Origin: Parietaria judaica
Lineage: Eukaryota > Streptophyta > Magnoliopsida > Rosales > Urticaceae
NCBI GenBank assembly: GCA_954871525.1
Contig: OX940862.1
Span: 41,656,232 to 41,720,231, forward strand
Length of the DNA stretch: 64,000 bases
Direction: 5' to 3'
The translations under genes and the position numbers were made by a program. The notes below the pieces were generated by a model, which saw nothing but the letters and a program-made list of their open reading frames with translations, was not told the DNA's origin and did no database searches. Shown one piece after another: positions 11,653 to 24,199 of the stretch. Each line of letters starts with the position of its first letter. Position 1 is the stretch's first letter.

Positions 11653-12560
11653 ATTGTGGAATGAGAAATTTTTACTCTTTGTTTGATGGGAATTAAGACG
11701 ACCCCAAAGCTTCTTGAACGGAGAGACGAGTGACCTGAGCCACCCCATCACAGCAAACTCATGGTTATTGGGTTTTTGGAATGAGGAATCAATTTGATGA
11801 GTTTATAATAAGACTTATTGAGTGACTTATAAACCACTATTCATATACATTAATTATATTGGCATAGTTTCTTAATCAATTCAAGAGGGGAAATGAGCAA
11901 CACATTTTTCCCCTTGCATTGGTAATATGTCTTTGTCACTTATCTTTTCGAGTTTTACTATACTTGTCGTTTGATTTAGTTAGTTCTTTTCTTAATTTGT
12001 AAGTTGTAACAATTTATATTTCTTTTATTACAATTATAATTATAATTATAATTTTGGGTTAAACTTTGAGTCACGCACAATTGCACGTGTTAGTATGTGA
12101 GAACAAAATTGTACATACTTGAACACTATATACGATTATACGTATCATGAAAATCAAAGTAAAAGATTACCATCACATAACTATTGTCGTGAAAGCAGCG
12201 CATGTTTTTTAAGCTACTCATAGAAATTTCCACTCTAAATCAATTGATATTGACACATATCTACTATTCTTATTTCTATTGATTTTATTTTTTACAAATA
12301 ATACAGTGGTAGTTATGTATACAGCAAACATATTCTAATAACAAGATCCCACAAATAAATTTTGCTCTTTTTTCTTCTAGACATTGAATCTTCACGAGGA
12401 AGACTATATATATGTATTGTATACATATGTATAACTCAAAAGTTTTCGGCTTCTTTGCTATTCAATATTGTAGCTTGCTTGTGGGACTAATACCTTATCC
12501 AAAAGCTTGGAATGCACGTTAATTAAACATAACTTAAGAACTAATTAACTTATTGGTTTT
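11230..12560. other. AT-rich intergenic DNA
   Basis: It holds a TA microsatellite at about 11632-11652 and no recognisable gene or element. Confidence 0.6.
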
Positions 12561-12578
12561 CCATAGAAATTATACTTT

Positions 12579-13190
12579 TTTTATTATTATTATTAAGAAA
12601 GATGAGCTTCATTAAACCCTCCGAGTCCCCCAAATAGGTGCGGCTCTAAAGGAAGAGTACTCTACATCGAATTATCAACGGCAAAAGCCACACAAACGTC
12701 CCGAACAAGGGTCGGGACGCCCTCGGTACACCCAGAGTCACGCAAAACTAGAGGTTCAATACTGGGCGGGACAGACTCTAACCAAACTATATTCCCTCTA
12801 GACTTAATCGCGAGTCGAGCAAGGCCATGCGCGACTTCATTACAACATCTCGGGCTAAAAAGGGACCTAACAGGCTCAATCTGAGTAACTAACCGATGAA
12901 TATCCGAAACAACAGTGCCAAATCAGATAGAGGAATGGTCTTACTGTTCAGAACTTTAATAACCCCTAGACAATCCGGTTGGATGCGAATCTTGGACCAC
13001 CCCTAGTCGTACGCCCATTCAACCCCACGACGAATAGCGGAAGCCTCCGCAAGTTGGGGAGACAAACCGCGCCGATGAAAATTGATTCCCGTCGCAAGAA
13101 CACGAGTTTCATGGTTGCGAGCCACAAAACCGATGCCATAATTGTTCCCACATCCATCAATTGCGGCGTCGATAGGATATGTCAACACAT
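12579..13190 (-). mobile_element. 5'-truncated LINE with RNase H remnant
   Basis: The minus strand carries an RNase H-like frame (DAAIDGCGNNYGIGFVARN, SPQLAEASAIRRGVEWA, IQPDCLGVIKVLNS). It is followed by a 3' tail ending in AATAATAATAATAAAAAAA on the left. Perfect 18-bp copies of CCATAGAAATTATACTTT flank it at 12561-12578 and 13191-13208. A 5'-truncated body, A-rich tail and long target duplication are the signature of target-primed LINE insertion. A TAG sits at about the 64th codon of the RNase H frame. Confidence 0.88.
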
Positions 13191-13208
13191 CCATAGAAAT
13201 TATACTTT

Positions 13209-14090
13209 GATAAGTGATATATTTTAAATTTATCTCATCGCATGTAAAAGTTTTTTTTATTATTTTTTTGTTTAAAAAAACTCATTGTAAGTTTCAGGCT
13301 TTTTTTTTTTGGTCATGACAGCCGTTACAAAAAATAAATCTTGTTGTAAATTCTAAATTTTTAGGGCAAACTCATTTTTATTTTTAATTTTTTTGCCACG
13401 ATAGTAAATTCTTAATTTTTTTGCTTTAAGTTCCAAAATACTTTGGCAGTATTTTTCTTTTCTTCTTTCTGTCTTTCACTCAATTTCAACATTTGCGGTA
13501 CATGTTTTATTAGATATTTTGGAACATTTTAGTTAAAATAAAGTAATAAATGGATCATGCCAATTGACGTTTTTTGGTTATTTATATTTACTCGTCATTT
13601 ATTTTTCACCCATTTCTCTTTATTCTTTTTTTATTGTTGCAATTTTTTTTAAAACACAGAGAAATTATTCTCCTATACTTGTGATTTTTTCTTCCAAATT
13701 ATAGAATTCTGCATAAAATTTATGCGTCGTATTTTCATTACCTTTGTTGCTACTTTGGGTTTTGAGATATATATGAAATTAAGCTTTAATGATTAGTCAA
13801 TTAATTAGGGTGCAAGATATTAGAGAACCAAAATACGGAAATATTACTTATATCACGTTTGGTCATGGGCGGAACCAGGAATTTGAGTTAGGAGTGACGA
13901 TATATAAGATTTATTAACGAATAATAAAAATTATTATTAAAATTCGTAAATTCAATAACGATTTTGTTAATTACATAGCAAGCAAAACAACTAACTCATT
14001 ATTTTTTTATTAAAAAATTTAATGATGTGTAATAAATTAGGTATCAAATAAATATAAAAACTAAATAAACAAAAAAAGACAACAGTTTGT
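13209..14090. other. AT-rich intergenic DNA
   Basis: T-rich tracts and no gene. A short GGGCGGAACCAGGAATTTGA at about 13868 resembles the end of an old transposon (compare 38736), but no partner end was found. Confidence 0.5.
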
Positions 14091-14099
14091 TATATATAT

Positions 14100-14682
14100 G
14101 GGTAAATTGCGGCTAATGTACTCAATGTTTGATTTTCTACGGTTAAAGCGAGTGAGTTATGCCAAAAATATGAAATATTATTTCAAATCACATCTTTCAT
14201 ATTTTTGGCATAACTCATTCATTTTTTTGTCAAAACTTTATACATAAACACCCGTTGGAAAGATAAAACATTTATCTAAAACTTTTTGTTTCACGTTTCA
14301 TCATAAAAAGTCATTAAGTAAATTAAAATTTGCTCGAAACAAATATTTTGCATTAAACTAATGTCCAGTTTTACGTTGTATTTGAAATTTCGTATTTTTT
14401 TTAAAACTTATTTTACAAAACTTAAAACACCAAAATTGTAGATCTATCTCTTATCTTTACAACCATAGGTCGTGCATAAAATTTGGACAAAAAATGAGTG
14501 AGTTATGTGAAAAATACAAAAAGTGTACATATAAAGGAGGGTAACTCTCTAACGGTCAACTGACGGAAAATACAAAAATATCTAACGGATCAAACATTTG
14601 GTACATTAATCGCCGAAAATAAACATTGGGTACATAATTCACAAAAAAATCAAACATTTAGTACATTAGCCGCAGTTTATCC
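14100..14682. mobile_element. Foldback/Mutator-like MITE with GCGGC termini
   Basis: The ends GGGTAAATTGCGGCTAATG and (reverse complement) GGATAAACTGCGGCTAATG are inverted repeats. They are flanked by 9-bp TATATATAT (14091-14099) and TATATTTAT (14683-14691), which match at eight of nine positions. Inside, 26-bp arms at 14150-14175 and 14195-14220 (GAGTTATGCCAAAAATATG) form a strong hairpin. Confidence 0.75.
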
Positions 14683-14684
14683 TA

Positions 14685-14691
<7 letters not shown>

Positions 14692-14729
<38 letters not shown>

Positions 14730-14760
14730 TACCACCTAGATAGTAGCTTAGTAGAAATGG
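14692..14760. repeat. TA microsatellite tract
   Basis: A run of TA dinucleotides at about 14690-14725 follows the foldback element. Confidence 0.8.
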
Positions 14761-15235
14761 AAAGTTTTAATTTATCAAAATAAAAGTTGTCAGTGGTATA
14801 AGAAAACCAAAAATATAAGTTGAACCAAAAATATAAGTTGATAGTGAACTAGCTGGACTCAATCCCACGACGACTATGATATCTAACGGGTAATTAGCGG
14901 CATAAGTGGCCAAGGTTTTCGAATTTCCTTAGGCATGATGCCAATGCCTAAAACGACGGCAAAAGTCCCCAATGTACACTAATCACTCTAATCACAAAAT
15001 TCCATCCAACTAATTGGATGGATGTTAGTCAACTGATGATGTGGCAGTGTTGACTGCCACGCGGACAACCACATGGCATGCCACGTCATTTTTAATTTTT
15101 TATGTTTCCACATGATTTTTTTTGCAATTCTTTAACCTGACCCACTTTTCTTCTCGCTTTCTCTCACGCTGCCACGTGTCCATTCTTTATTTCCCACACT
15201 ATGAAATGTGTCATCCAAATAACTAGCATTTTTTT

Positions 15236-16386
15236 GGGTTAATTGCGGCAAAAATACCCAACCTTTGGTCAAATTCTCTGCTGTGTATACAACCTCCATA
15301 AATAGCGGCAAAAGTACCCAAACTTGGCATTTGGGAGTTGACCAGAAAACCCACCTATGTGGCAATCAACCTTTGCCACATGGCACTTGGCCGCCACGTG
15401 GCATGCCACATAATTATTATTTTATTAAATGATTTAAAAAATTATTTAAAAAAAAAAATTAATTGTTTTTAAAAAGATTAATTGTTTTTTTAAAAAAAAA
15501 AATTCATAATAACCAATAATGAATATTTAAATTTAAATATTCATTATTAGTTTTATTATAAAATATAATTATTCATTTTAGAAAAGTGGATCAAATAAAA
15601 TAAATAAAGAAAAAAAATCACTGTTCACGGTTCACTCAAGCTCCACCTCCGATCCGTTTCACGGGTGAAACGAAATTGCTTAATATTTTTAATAATAAAA
15701 ACCAATAATAATCATATGATTATTTTACGACACTTTAAAAAATATATATATATACATAAAAAAACATATTAAACAGTTATTATAATTGTAAAATGCAAAC
15801 ACAAAAAAAATCATGCAACCAAATAAAAATATTTTTTTGTTAAATATAAACATGACAACTATTTTTTGTTTTTGAATAATTGGTGTGGATTTAATTACGT
15901 CTTGACTTTTTAAAAAAATTTGTATGTGTTTATTAGTTATTATTATTAAACATATTAAACTATTTTATTCGATACGTGAACCGGATCGGAAACGGAGTTC
16001 AAGTGAACCGTGAGCGGTGATTTTTATTTCGTTCTATCCACTTTTTTATAAATAAATAATTATAACCAATAATGAATACTTAAATTGAAATATTCATTAT
16101 TTGTTATTATTGGAAAAAAATATTTTTTATTAAAAAAATAAAAATAAAAAATAAGTTTGTTTAAAAAAAATGAAATATTATTTTAATAAATATATTTTAA
16201 AAATTAATTACGTGGCATTCCACGTGGCGGCCAAGTGCCATGTGGCAAAGGCTGATTGCCACATATGTGGATTTTTTCGGTCAACTCTTAAATGTCAAGT
16301 TTTGGTACTTTTGCCGCCATTTACGGAGGCTGTATACACAACAGAGAATTTGACCAAAGGTTGGGTACTTTCGCCGCAATTAACCC
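15236..16386. mobile_element. Foldback element nested in the 14.9-17.5 kb element
   Basis: Arms start GGGTTAATTGCGGCAAAAAT and the mirror copy ends at 16386. The symmetry continues inward through AAGTGCCATGTGGCAAAG-type sequence to a degenerate centre around 15670-15965, where CACGGTTCACTCAAG faces CTTGAATGAACCGTG-like sequence. No coding region. The flanks are T-rich on both sides, so the target duplication cannot be read. Confidence 0.82.
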
Positions 16387-16424
16387 TTTTTTTTGCATTT
16401 ATAAGGTTGAAACCCAAAGCCCAA

Positions 16425-17105
16425 AGAAACAAAACACTAAACCACCGAAGTTATTTGGTGACAAATTGTAATGAATATAACAATTTAAATAGCAAACATA
16501 TTAAGAGATTATCAAGATAAGTATAATTAACTAAATCAATAGGAAATAATCTTGTATAATTAGCATAACAAGTAATCCACATTATCTAAAGTTTGGTTTT
16601 ATATAGTTGGATTTTATCAAGATAAGTATAAAATTTCTGAACAATCAAAAGGGTTTACGTTAGTCGAGTCACATTATTCATTTTTAAATTTCTATAGATT
16701 TATGATCATCATGTTTATCAACTAATCATAATAAGCTAATTATAGTAGCTATGCTATACTCATTTTATTTATTTAATTAGTCGTGATATTGTTAATAAAT
16801 AGATAAATTTATTTCATATTTATTTTACTTTATTAAATTGTCATAATTAAGATGTAAGTATTTAAAACTCTTAAGTAGGATAATATTTACAATTTTAATA
16901 GTATTTTCATCAACTACCCGAAAATAAACTTATAAGTAGGATAATATTCACAACTTTAGTAGTATTTTCAACCACTACCCGAAAAATGACGGATAATAAT
17001 CGAAAAGATATCTCACATATTAATGGATATGTTTGCTATTTAAGTTGTTATATTCATTACATTTTGAAACCAAATACCTTTGATGTAGTAATTTAGTGCT
17101 TTGTT
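16425..17105. repeat. Inverted repeat pair inside the outer foldback element
   Basis: AATGAATATAACAATTTAAA and its flanks at about 16425-16520 are mirrored at about 17020-17105, arms of about 90 bp. It may be a third, older nested element. AT-rich spacer, no gene. Confidence 0.65.
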
Positions 17106-17750
17106 AATATGGGTTTGGTCATGGTTCCAAAATACAAATACAAAATATTTTGATTACTTATTCGGATGACACGTGGGACAGCTTAGGAGAGAGAGAGTGT
17201 GTGTGTGTGTGTACACGTGGCAACGTGGGAAATGGCGAGAAAATAAGTAGTCGCCGTAAAAAAATTAAAAATAAAATAAAATAAAAAAGACATGGAATTT
17301 TTTTTTTAAAGACGACATGGTGTGCCACGTAGATGTCCGCATGTCAGTCAACACTACCACGTCATCATTTGACTAACAACCATCCAATTGGTTGGATGGA
17401 ATTTTGTGATTAGAGTGATTAGTGCACATTGGGGACTTTTGCCGTCGTTTTTGGGCATTGGCATCATGCCTAAGGAAATTCAAAAACATTGACCACTTAT
17501 GCCGCTAATTACCCATATTTAACAAGGTTATTGCCACTAAACCAAAGCTACTCTTCATTTTTTTCACAGATACGTATAATATATATTGAAAAATCTGAAA
17601 AAAATAGTTTTAAAAATATAACAAAATAAATTTCGCCGGACAACCCGGGGGTGACATTAGCCACCCCCAAACGTGGTTGGGTCCGCTTCTGCATTTGGTA
17701 TAAAAATAATATAAGAAATCGTGTTGAAAAAAATAGGGTATCGTTTTAAT

Positions 17751-18546
17751 TAGGGGTGAAAAGTGGATATGATAGGATTGGATTGGACAGGATATGAGCG
17801 TGTTGATTAACCGTATCCACATATGTGGTTAAAATAATTGTATCCATCAACCATTTTTATTTTCGATTATCCAATTTAAATGCGGTTAGCGGATCAAATT
17901 GGTTAATTTAAGGCGGATAGAGGATATTGTCCAATTAATTTTGTTAGTGAAAAAACAAATACATCATACATAAAAATATAGTAAGAATAGTGAAACATAA
18001 AACATTCAAAAATATCATAAATAATATTTCATAAATAACCAAAGTACCAGACCATATTTTTATGACATAAAAGACCACAAAAACATATGGTATAAGTCTA
18101 ACACTAGAATAGTAGCTACATATTCTAGAGATACAAATATGAATACAAACGATAATTAAAAAGCCAAGATGAAATCTGAATCATAATAAATACTATATTC
18201 AAAGTAATCAAAGCACAAAGACAACAATGGACAGAAGAAGAATATAACCTACCTAGATTAATGTAAGGGACAATCCAATCCACCGATAGCACTAATAAAA
18301 TAAAATAAAAAATATTTATATATAATATATATTTATTAATTATTGTTTTATTTTTAAAATCTAGTTACGGTTAAAGCGGATATCCAATTTAAATTAAAAA
18401 ATATAACCATTAACCAATCCAATTCTGAAAGCATTTGCGGATATCCGTAACCATATTAAGCGGTTGATTAAAAATTGGATATTTCGTAGCAGAGCGAATA
18501 GGATACGGTTGCGATCGGCGGGTGGCGGATAAATATTTCAGCCCTA
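17751..18546. mobile_element. Non-autonomous hAT element, 796 bp
   Basis: The ends are TAGGGGTGAAAA and, inverted, TAGGGCTGAAAT. Perfect 8-bp copies of GTTTTAAT lie at 17743-17750 and 18547-18554. Inside are repeated GCGGATATCC-type motifs and no coding region. The 8-bp duplication and TAGGG ends place it in the hAT superfamily. Confidence 0.85.
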
Positions 18547-18847
18547 GTTTTAATGGATCATTTAATCCTTAAGAAAATATATATATTTTCGGGTTCTTAA
18601 ATTGTGATGTTTTGTTTTTATGTTTGGTGAAACATACAAAAATAATATTCAAGAAGTACTGCAAATAAGATACTGATCATACACACACGGCATTGCGTGA
18701 TTTATGATATCTTACTTAATTCATAATAAATTTCACCACTATAACCACGAAACTTCTCATAATTAGTTGCAATAATAAGGTAGCAAGAGAATAAGTAGTA
18801 ATGCTCATTTTTTCTTGGATGAACATCGAATAAAAAAAAAAGCAATG

Positions 18848-19578
18848 CCAAGGGTGAAATTAGATAGGATAAGAGCGCGTTGCGCAACCATATCCACATA
18901 TGTGGAGGAGCACATTGGACAACCATATCCACATATGTAGATTTTTATTTTTTAACCAATTTTTTTTTCCCGATTATCCAGTTTATATGCGGTTAGCGGC
19001 TCGAATTAGTTAATTTAAAGTGGATACCGGATATTATCCAATTAATTTTATTAGTAAAAAGAATAAACACATCATACATGTATAACTTATAATGTTCTAA
19101 CCTTTAACCATACTAACATTTCAATATATTTACATGGTAACATATCATGCATCAATATCCCATCATTACACAATAATATAGCATGAATAGTGAAACATAA
19201 ACTTTGAAATTCACATAATTTCAAAAATGTCATAAACAATATACCATAAATGTCATAAATAACCAAATTACTAACATGTATAATATTTTTATGACATAAA
19301 AGGACACAAAAACATACACAACCTTTTCATGTCACAAGGATATATAATTTCTAATATATATTTATAATGTTATTTATTTTTAAAAACTGATTGCGGTTAA
19401 AGCAGATATCCGATATAGACTAAAAAATATAACCATTAACGAATCCAATTTTAAAGCAGTTGCAGTTATCCATTGCCAAATTAAGCGGCAGACTAAAAAT
19501 GGATAAATATGCATATACTTCGTAGTGGATTAGGATATCATTGCGATTACCGAATAGCAGGTAATTATTTCAACCCTA
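18848..19578. mobile_element. Older hAT element related to the one at 17.75 kb
   Basis: It matches the 17751-18546 element in order: AGGGTGAAATTAG start, paired CCATATCCACATATGTGG, GCGGTTAGCGG, GCGGTTAAAGCAG, and a TTTCAACCCTA end. Target duplications are not readable, and it is more diverged. Confidence 0.7.
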
Positions 19579-20303
19579 ATATTAATTAATTCAAAAAGTA
19601 CATATGATTGAATAAGTCTAATGATCATTTACTTTCCAAATTCATTACTAGCTAGTACTAATTTTCTTTTAGAATAAAAAAATATGTGAGATTTGATAAA
19701 CTCGAAAAAAGTTGCATCTAATAATTAAGTATCAAAATATTTCTAGTCATGGTACGTATAAGAGAAAGAAAAATAAAACTAACTTGGTCGCACTATACCT
19801 TTCTCTCTTTATCCCTTTGCCTATTCTCGCTCGTTAGGAAGGATTACTTCCAAAGATTTCTTTGTTTGTTTTTACGTTTCTCTTCAACGGGGGGACTATA
19901 GAAGTGCTCATGTGAGCCCGACGTTTGTGTCCCCCAACACGTCCTCATTGCCATGGCAAACCACGAAGAAAATACCCTTTTGGGCGCCATCGTAAGCCAT
20001 TCAAACCATAATCTCTTTTGGGTAAATTTTTACTTTTATTTAAGGTTCTAAATGTCGATATTGATGTCGTTTCATATTCTTAATTTTACGGGCACCCCGC
20101 TTGCCTATAAGCATGGCAATGAGCAAATCCAAAAAAAAGACATGCTGCAAATATCGCATAGATTTCATGGGAATACCGCATGTCAATAGGCATATCTATG
20201 AAAATTCTGGAGAATAATACAAGAATTTTTTTATTAACATATTATTATTACTATTAAAATTAATTATACAAATTTTTACTAAAGAATTAAGTAATTATAC
20301 TAT
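19579..20303. other. Intergenic DNA with a possible orphan first exon
   Basis: An ATG in good context (GCCATGG) at 19953 starts 13 codons (MANHEENTLLGAI) and meets a GTAAGC donor at 19992. No following exon was found. It may be a captured exon or chance. The rest is AT-rich. Confidence 0.25.
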
Positions 20304-20488
20304 TGTTGATGTGAATAATCACGACCAAGTGTCACAAAGTGATTGCACTTTGTTGCGATGTAAATGATGATGGGTCTCAATTTATCTGTAGAAAATCCTC
20401 TTCGATGAAAATAACTCAGACAAGAATTCGGTAAAGAATGTAGACAATAAAAGGAAAGATGTTGTTATTGCTCAATCACGAGATGATT
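20236..20488 (+). repeat. Direct repeat, copy 1 (flank plus LTR edge)
   Basis: It contains about 68 bp of flanking DNA (AACATATTATTATTACTATT) and the first 185 bp of the LTR, and it is repeated at 22324-22573. Confidence 0.85.
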
Positions 20489-20951
20489 ACAGAGTGTATA
20501 GCTAGAGAGTATGTGTGTAAGAGTTTTTGTGCGACTTTGTTACAGTATGAATTTATTTATAAGCTAGGTTACAATATTTATCTCCTATCTTCGTGCAACG
20601 GCTATGAGACCGAGCTATTCTCCTCTTGCTTTGCTCGCGATGCCATGTGTAAAGGTGACATCGTGGTACTCGGTCTTCTCCTACGTGGCAATAGCTTGAG
20701 TTGTTCAGCATGGAGGAAATGCGCCTGGTCTTATGGGTTGTTGGGTCTTCGTGGACTGCCTTTTGGACTTGGGAGATTCGATGTCTAAATGGGCTTCGAT
20801 CTCCGTGGTGGGATTTTGTGGTTTCAAAGCCCACGTCGTCAATCAAGTTGTTTATTCCTTGTTGTCGTTTTCTCATATGTCATTGGCTTATTTTAATATG
20901 TCGTTTGATATATCATTGTCGTTTTTGAGGGGACGAAGTCCCACATCAACA
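20304..20951 (-). repeat. LTR (648 bp) of a second Tat-like element
   Basis: The two ends are perfect 10-bp inverted repeats, TGTTGATGTG and CACATCAACA. On the minus strand a TATA-like TTATAAAT lies at 20556-20563. A purine-rich CCGGGGGGCTCAC touches the LTR start on the minus strand, as a polypurine tract would next to a 3' LTR. Confidence 0.82.
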
Positions 20952-21513
20952 GTGAGCCCCCCGGTGCACTAAGTGAGGGTCACTTGGTGGATTTTATCAT
21001 GTTGATGATAGAAATTTTTCCTCGGATTAATTCAATAATGTTTCACATTATTCTTGAATCTATCGAGTTTGGAAATGTTTTTCAAATTGGCAGGCAAAAT
21101 TTCAAATTACCCTGATTTGAAATTTGAGCTCAGTGGATCGCGATGGACTCGTCTTGGCAAGGGTTTCGCCCTGTGCATGGCGTGGACACGTGGAGGTAAG
21201 ATTTTGGCTTTGCGTGAAGCAGTTTTTCTTCGATCCCTCACGCCGAGTAATGGGCCAATTTAATTCTTGATTTGACAACGGTCAAATGTGATTCGGGTAT
21301 TGGCTATCACGCCTATTTCGGATGTGATATAGTTTATCAAACACCACTAACTCTGTATATTTGGCCATCATTTGCAGCTCATCGGAGATCGTGTGAAGAG
21401 GGGAGACGATCTTGGATCAAGGTAAACTTTCTCTATAAGCTTTCCCTCTCCCCATTTTGCGATTCAGTCTCTATCTCTGTCCCTTTCTTGCTCTTCTAAT
21501 TTCGTGAAAGAAA

Positions 21514-22011
21514 ATGGCTTCTTCTTCCAAAGAAAGCTGGCTTCTCGACACCTCTCCCCCTTCGGTGCTTACTTCCGACTACGTGAGGGAACTTCGTATA
21601 GTTTACGACGTTCTAGGATTCATTGAGCTGGAAGCTCCCGAGAGGAAGGATCACCCATTCTTGGAGAAGAATGGGTGGACGGTTGCTTACGAGGCCTTCT
21701 TGGAGGCCGTAATTGAGCTGCCGATCCCGGAGGTCATCGTGGAGTATCTCCACCACCTTCATTTGGTGTTGGGTCAGCTCGTCCTGAATGCCTACCGCAA
21801 TCTGGTGGCCCTAGGTGTTGTGGTGAGAAAGAACGAGGTGGTGCTCACCCATGATGATCTGGCCCGACTATACCATATGAAGGGCTCAGGGAAGGCTTCT
21901 GGTTGCTACTATCTTAATGGAAGGAGCGGGAAGATCCTCCATGGGACCCTCGATGTGCGGGTGGCTGGACGGAGAGGTATTTATTGTTCTGGGACACTCA
22001 GGATGGAATAG
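21514..22011 (+). CDS. Antisense additional ORF of a Tat-lineage retrotransposon
   Basis: 165 codons starting in good context (AAAATGGC). The middle reads NGWTVAYEAFLEAVIELPIP followed by VLGQLVLNAYRNLVALGVV. This resembles the conserved block (aromatic-rich start, then PxQLxPNAWR-like) of the extra proteins encoded by many plant Tat elements and often annotated as putative plant transposon protein. It lies beside a minus-strand 3' LTR and reads in the opposite sense, as such ORFs do. It ends at TAG 22009-22011. Related coding-like sequence continues to about 22320 after a possible intron (acceptor TTGCTTCTCAG near 22137). Its function is unknown in the family. Confidence 0.65.
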   Translation: MASSSKESWLLDTSPPSVLTSDYVRELRIVYDVLGFIELEAPERKDHPFLEKNGWTVAYEAFLEAVIELPIPEVIVEYLHHLHLVLGQLVLNAYRNLVALGVVVRKNEVVLTHDDLARLYHMKGSGKASGCYYLNGRSGKILHGTLDVRVAGRRGIYCSGTLRME

Positions 22012-22323
22012 CGAGGTTGCCCGAATGGAACTCCACTGGCGGTGGGCTTTGGGCCTTTTTTACTAGGCTTCCGCTGTAAATTGCGAGGTGTAAGAGTCGA
22101 TTTCTGACCTCGTCTTGTTTTTCGTTGCTTCTCAGGTAGGTCGTCTTATCTCGAGGTGGATTCGAGGTTCTGGGCCATCAAGAATAAGCTTCTCCCCAAA
22201 GAAGGGCTCAATTGGGCCAATTTTCCGGTCGCCAAGATCAAGAACTCGGGGTACTGGAAGTACCGAAGTGCGAGGGGACATCCAATTGTAGCCGTTCCGC
22301 TAAACGTGCAAGGAATGTTCCTG

Positions 22324-22573
22324 AACATATTATTATTACTATTAAAATTAATTATACAAATTTTTACTAAAGAATTAATTAATTATACTATTGTTAATGT
22401 GAATAATCACGACCAACTTTCACAAAGTGATTGCACTTTGTTACGATGTAAAAGATGATGGGTGTCAATTTATCTGTTGAAAATCCACTTCGATGAAAAT
22501 AGCTCGGACAAGAATTCGGTAAAAAATGAGGACAATAAAAGGAAAGATGTTATTGCTCAATCACGAGATGATT
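22324..22573 (+). repeat. Direct repeat, copy 2 (flank plus LTR edge)
   Basis: It is about 93% alike by eye to 20236-20488. The LTR part begins TGTTAATGTG at 22392. A further 45-bp internal duplication (GATTCGGTAAAAAATGTGGA) follows at 22570-22615, then unrelated DNA. Confidence 0.85.
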
Positions 22574-22619
22574 CGGTAAAAAATGTGGACAATAAAAGGA
22601 AAGATGTTATTGCTCACTT

Positions 22620-23253
22620 TATGCGCCTTCCTCTCCTTCTCTCTCTATCCGTTTATCTCCTTCTCTATATCCTCAACCCATTTCGTTTGCGTGATTAAGA
22701 TTTAACAGAAAAAACCCGAGCTCTTTGACAACTTAAAAGAGGAATTACATCAATCGTGAATCCGTGATTACTGCAGTGATTTTTCACCTCAACAATTATG
22801 AGTATCAATTCTTCGTCCCATTAATTCGGGTGTGATGATAATATCATAATTGCATTCCATTATGAACTATGGGTTAAAAATTCTATTTTATTCGACCATA
22901 AACTATATTAAGATTCTGAAAAAAAAAATTATAATAAGATTGGCATTATAAGCAACATCTTTATTCAATGATAAATCATAATCTTTACAAACGAGTAATT
23001 AGAGCTTGCTTAAAAAAACATGTCCAATCATTTTTAAATAATTCATCTCACTTCTCTCTTTTTGCTATCTCTCTTTTTGCTATAAATGACTTGCACTATA
23101 ATGTGTTATCATGTCCACTTATTATTATATGTGACTTACATCATAAAATTTTATTTATGTAATTATATATTTATATTATTGATGTTTAAAAAACTATTTT
23201 AAAAAAATAATGCAGATTTTTATTTTATTTTTTAAATAAAAAAATAAAAATCA
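22620..23253. other. AT-rich intergenic DNA
   Basis: No feature recognised between the Tat fragment and the hAT element. Confidence 0.6.
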
Positions 23254-24199
23254 GTAGGAAATAATCCTCAAAATGTGAATCCGGGTTAAACCCGGATTCG
23301 CAAAAAAAAAAAAAAAAAACCCGGATACCGAAATATCCGGGAAACTTAATACCCGGATATACAAATATCCGGGTTATTAAAAAAATAAATAAAGAGCCAA
23401 CGTCTCTTTAATCTGAGCCGTTGGATCTATCCAACGGCAACGATCCAACGGCCCAGATTTTGGAGGGTCTGCGACAGAATTGGAGGCAACGGTAAAATTG
23501 CATCGGGGCCCTCAAAAATAGCCGTTGGAGCCTTATTTACACCTCTTACTCGAATTCCTACAAAATTTTCCCTGTAAATACATCATTTCACTCTCATTTT
23601 TTTCACACATCTCTTCTCTTCATCTTCAACTCTCCCAAACTCTCTCAAGCTCTCAAAGATTCGATTTTACTCTATAGTTTAGCTACTTTATAATTATATA
23701 AATACTCTCTATTGTCAGTTTAATATATTGTCGTTAATATGTCGAGTGGCAACAACTGTTCTCGAGGACGTCCCGATGTCCGAGGAAAAGGACGGTCCAC
23801 TATTCCGTTGCCACAGTCGATTAATAGCGGGACGGGTTTTAGTGAACATAATTATAATGTCGGAGTCATGAATCAGCACAATGTTCCCGGTTATTCTAGC
23901 CAACCGTTACCGGTTCATGGTCAATATGGTACCGGTGGCGTCGGGCCGAACAAATAATTACTAATTTCTCAAGGTCACGGCGGTACGTTTACTAACTTGC
24001 TCAATTTTCAAGGTCCAAATATTCTGGAATGGCATAGCCTTAGCAACGAGGAACATTATCAGGCACAACAAGTCCGCCATCACGAGCAACAACAATATGT
24101 TTCCCCCGACGCTGAGGTACATTTAATTTAAGTAGTTAATTAATTAAATAATAATTAAAATAGTTACTTACTTAATATTTAATAAATAGTTTAATTAAT

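Larger units (their letters stand above)
14888..17514. mobile_element. Outer foldback element, Mutator-like, 2,627 bp
   Basis: The left arm (14888 to about 15110, GGGTAATTAGCGGCATAAGT) and right arm (about 17310-17514) are inverted repeats of about 200 bp. Flanking 9-mers ATATCTAAC (14879-14887) and ATATTTAAC (17515-17523) differ at one base. A 9-bp duplication is typical of Mutator-like elements. The inside has no transposase. It holds another complete foldback (15236-16386) and an inverted pair at 16425-17105. Confidence 0.85.
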
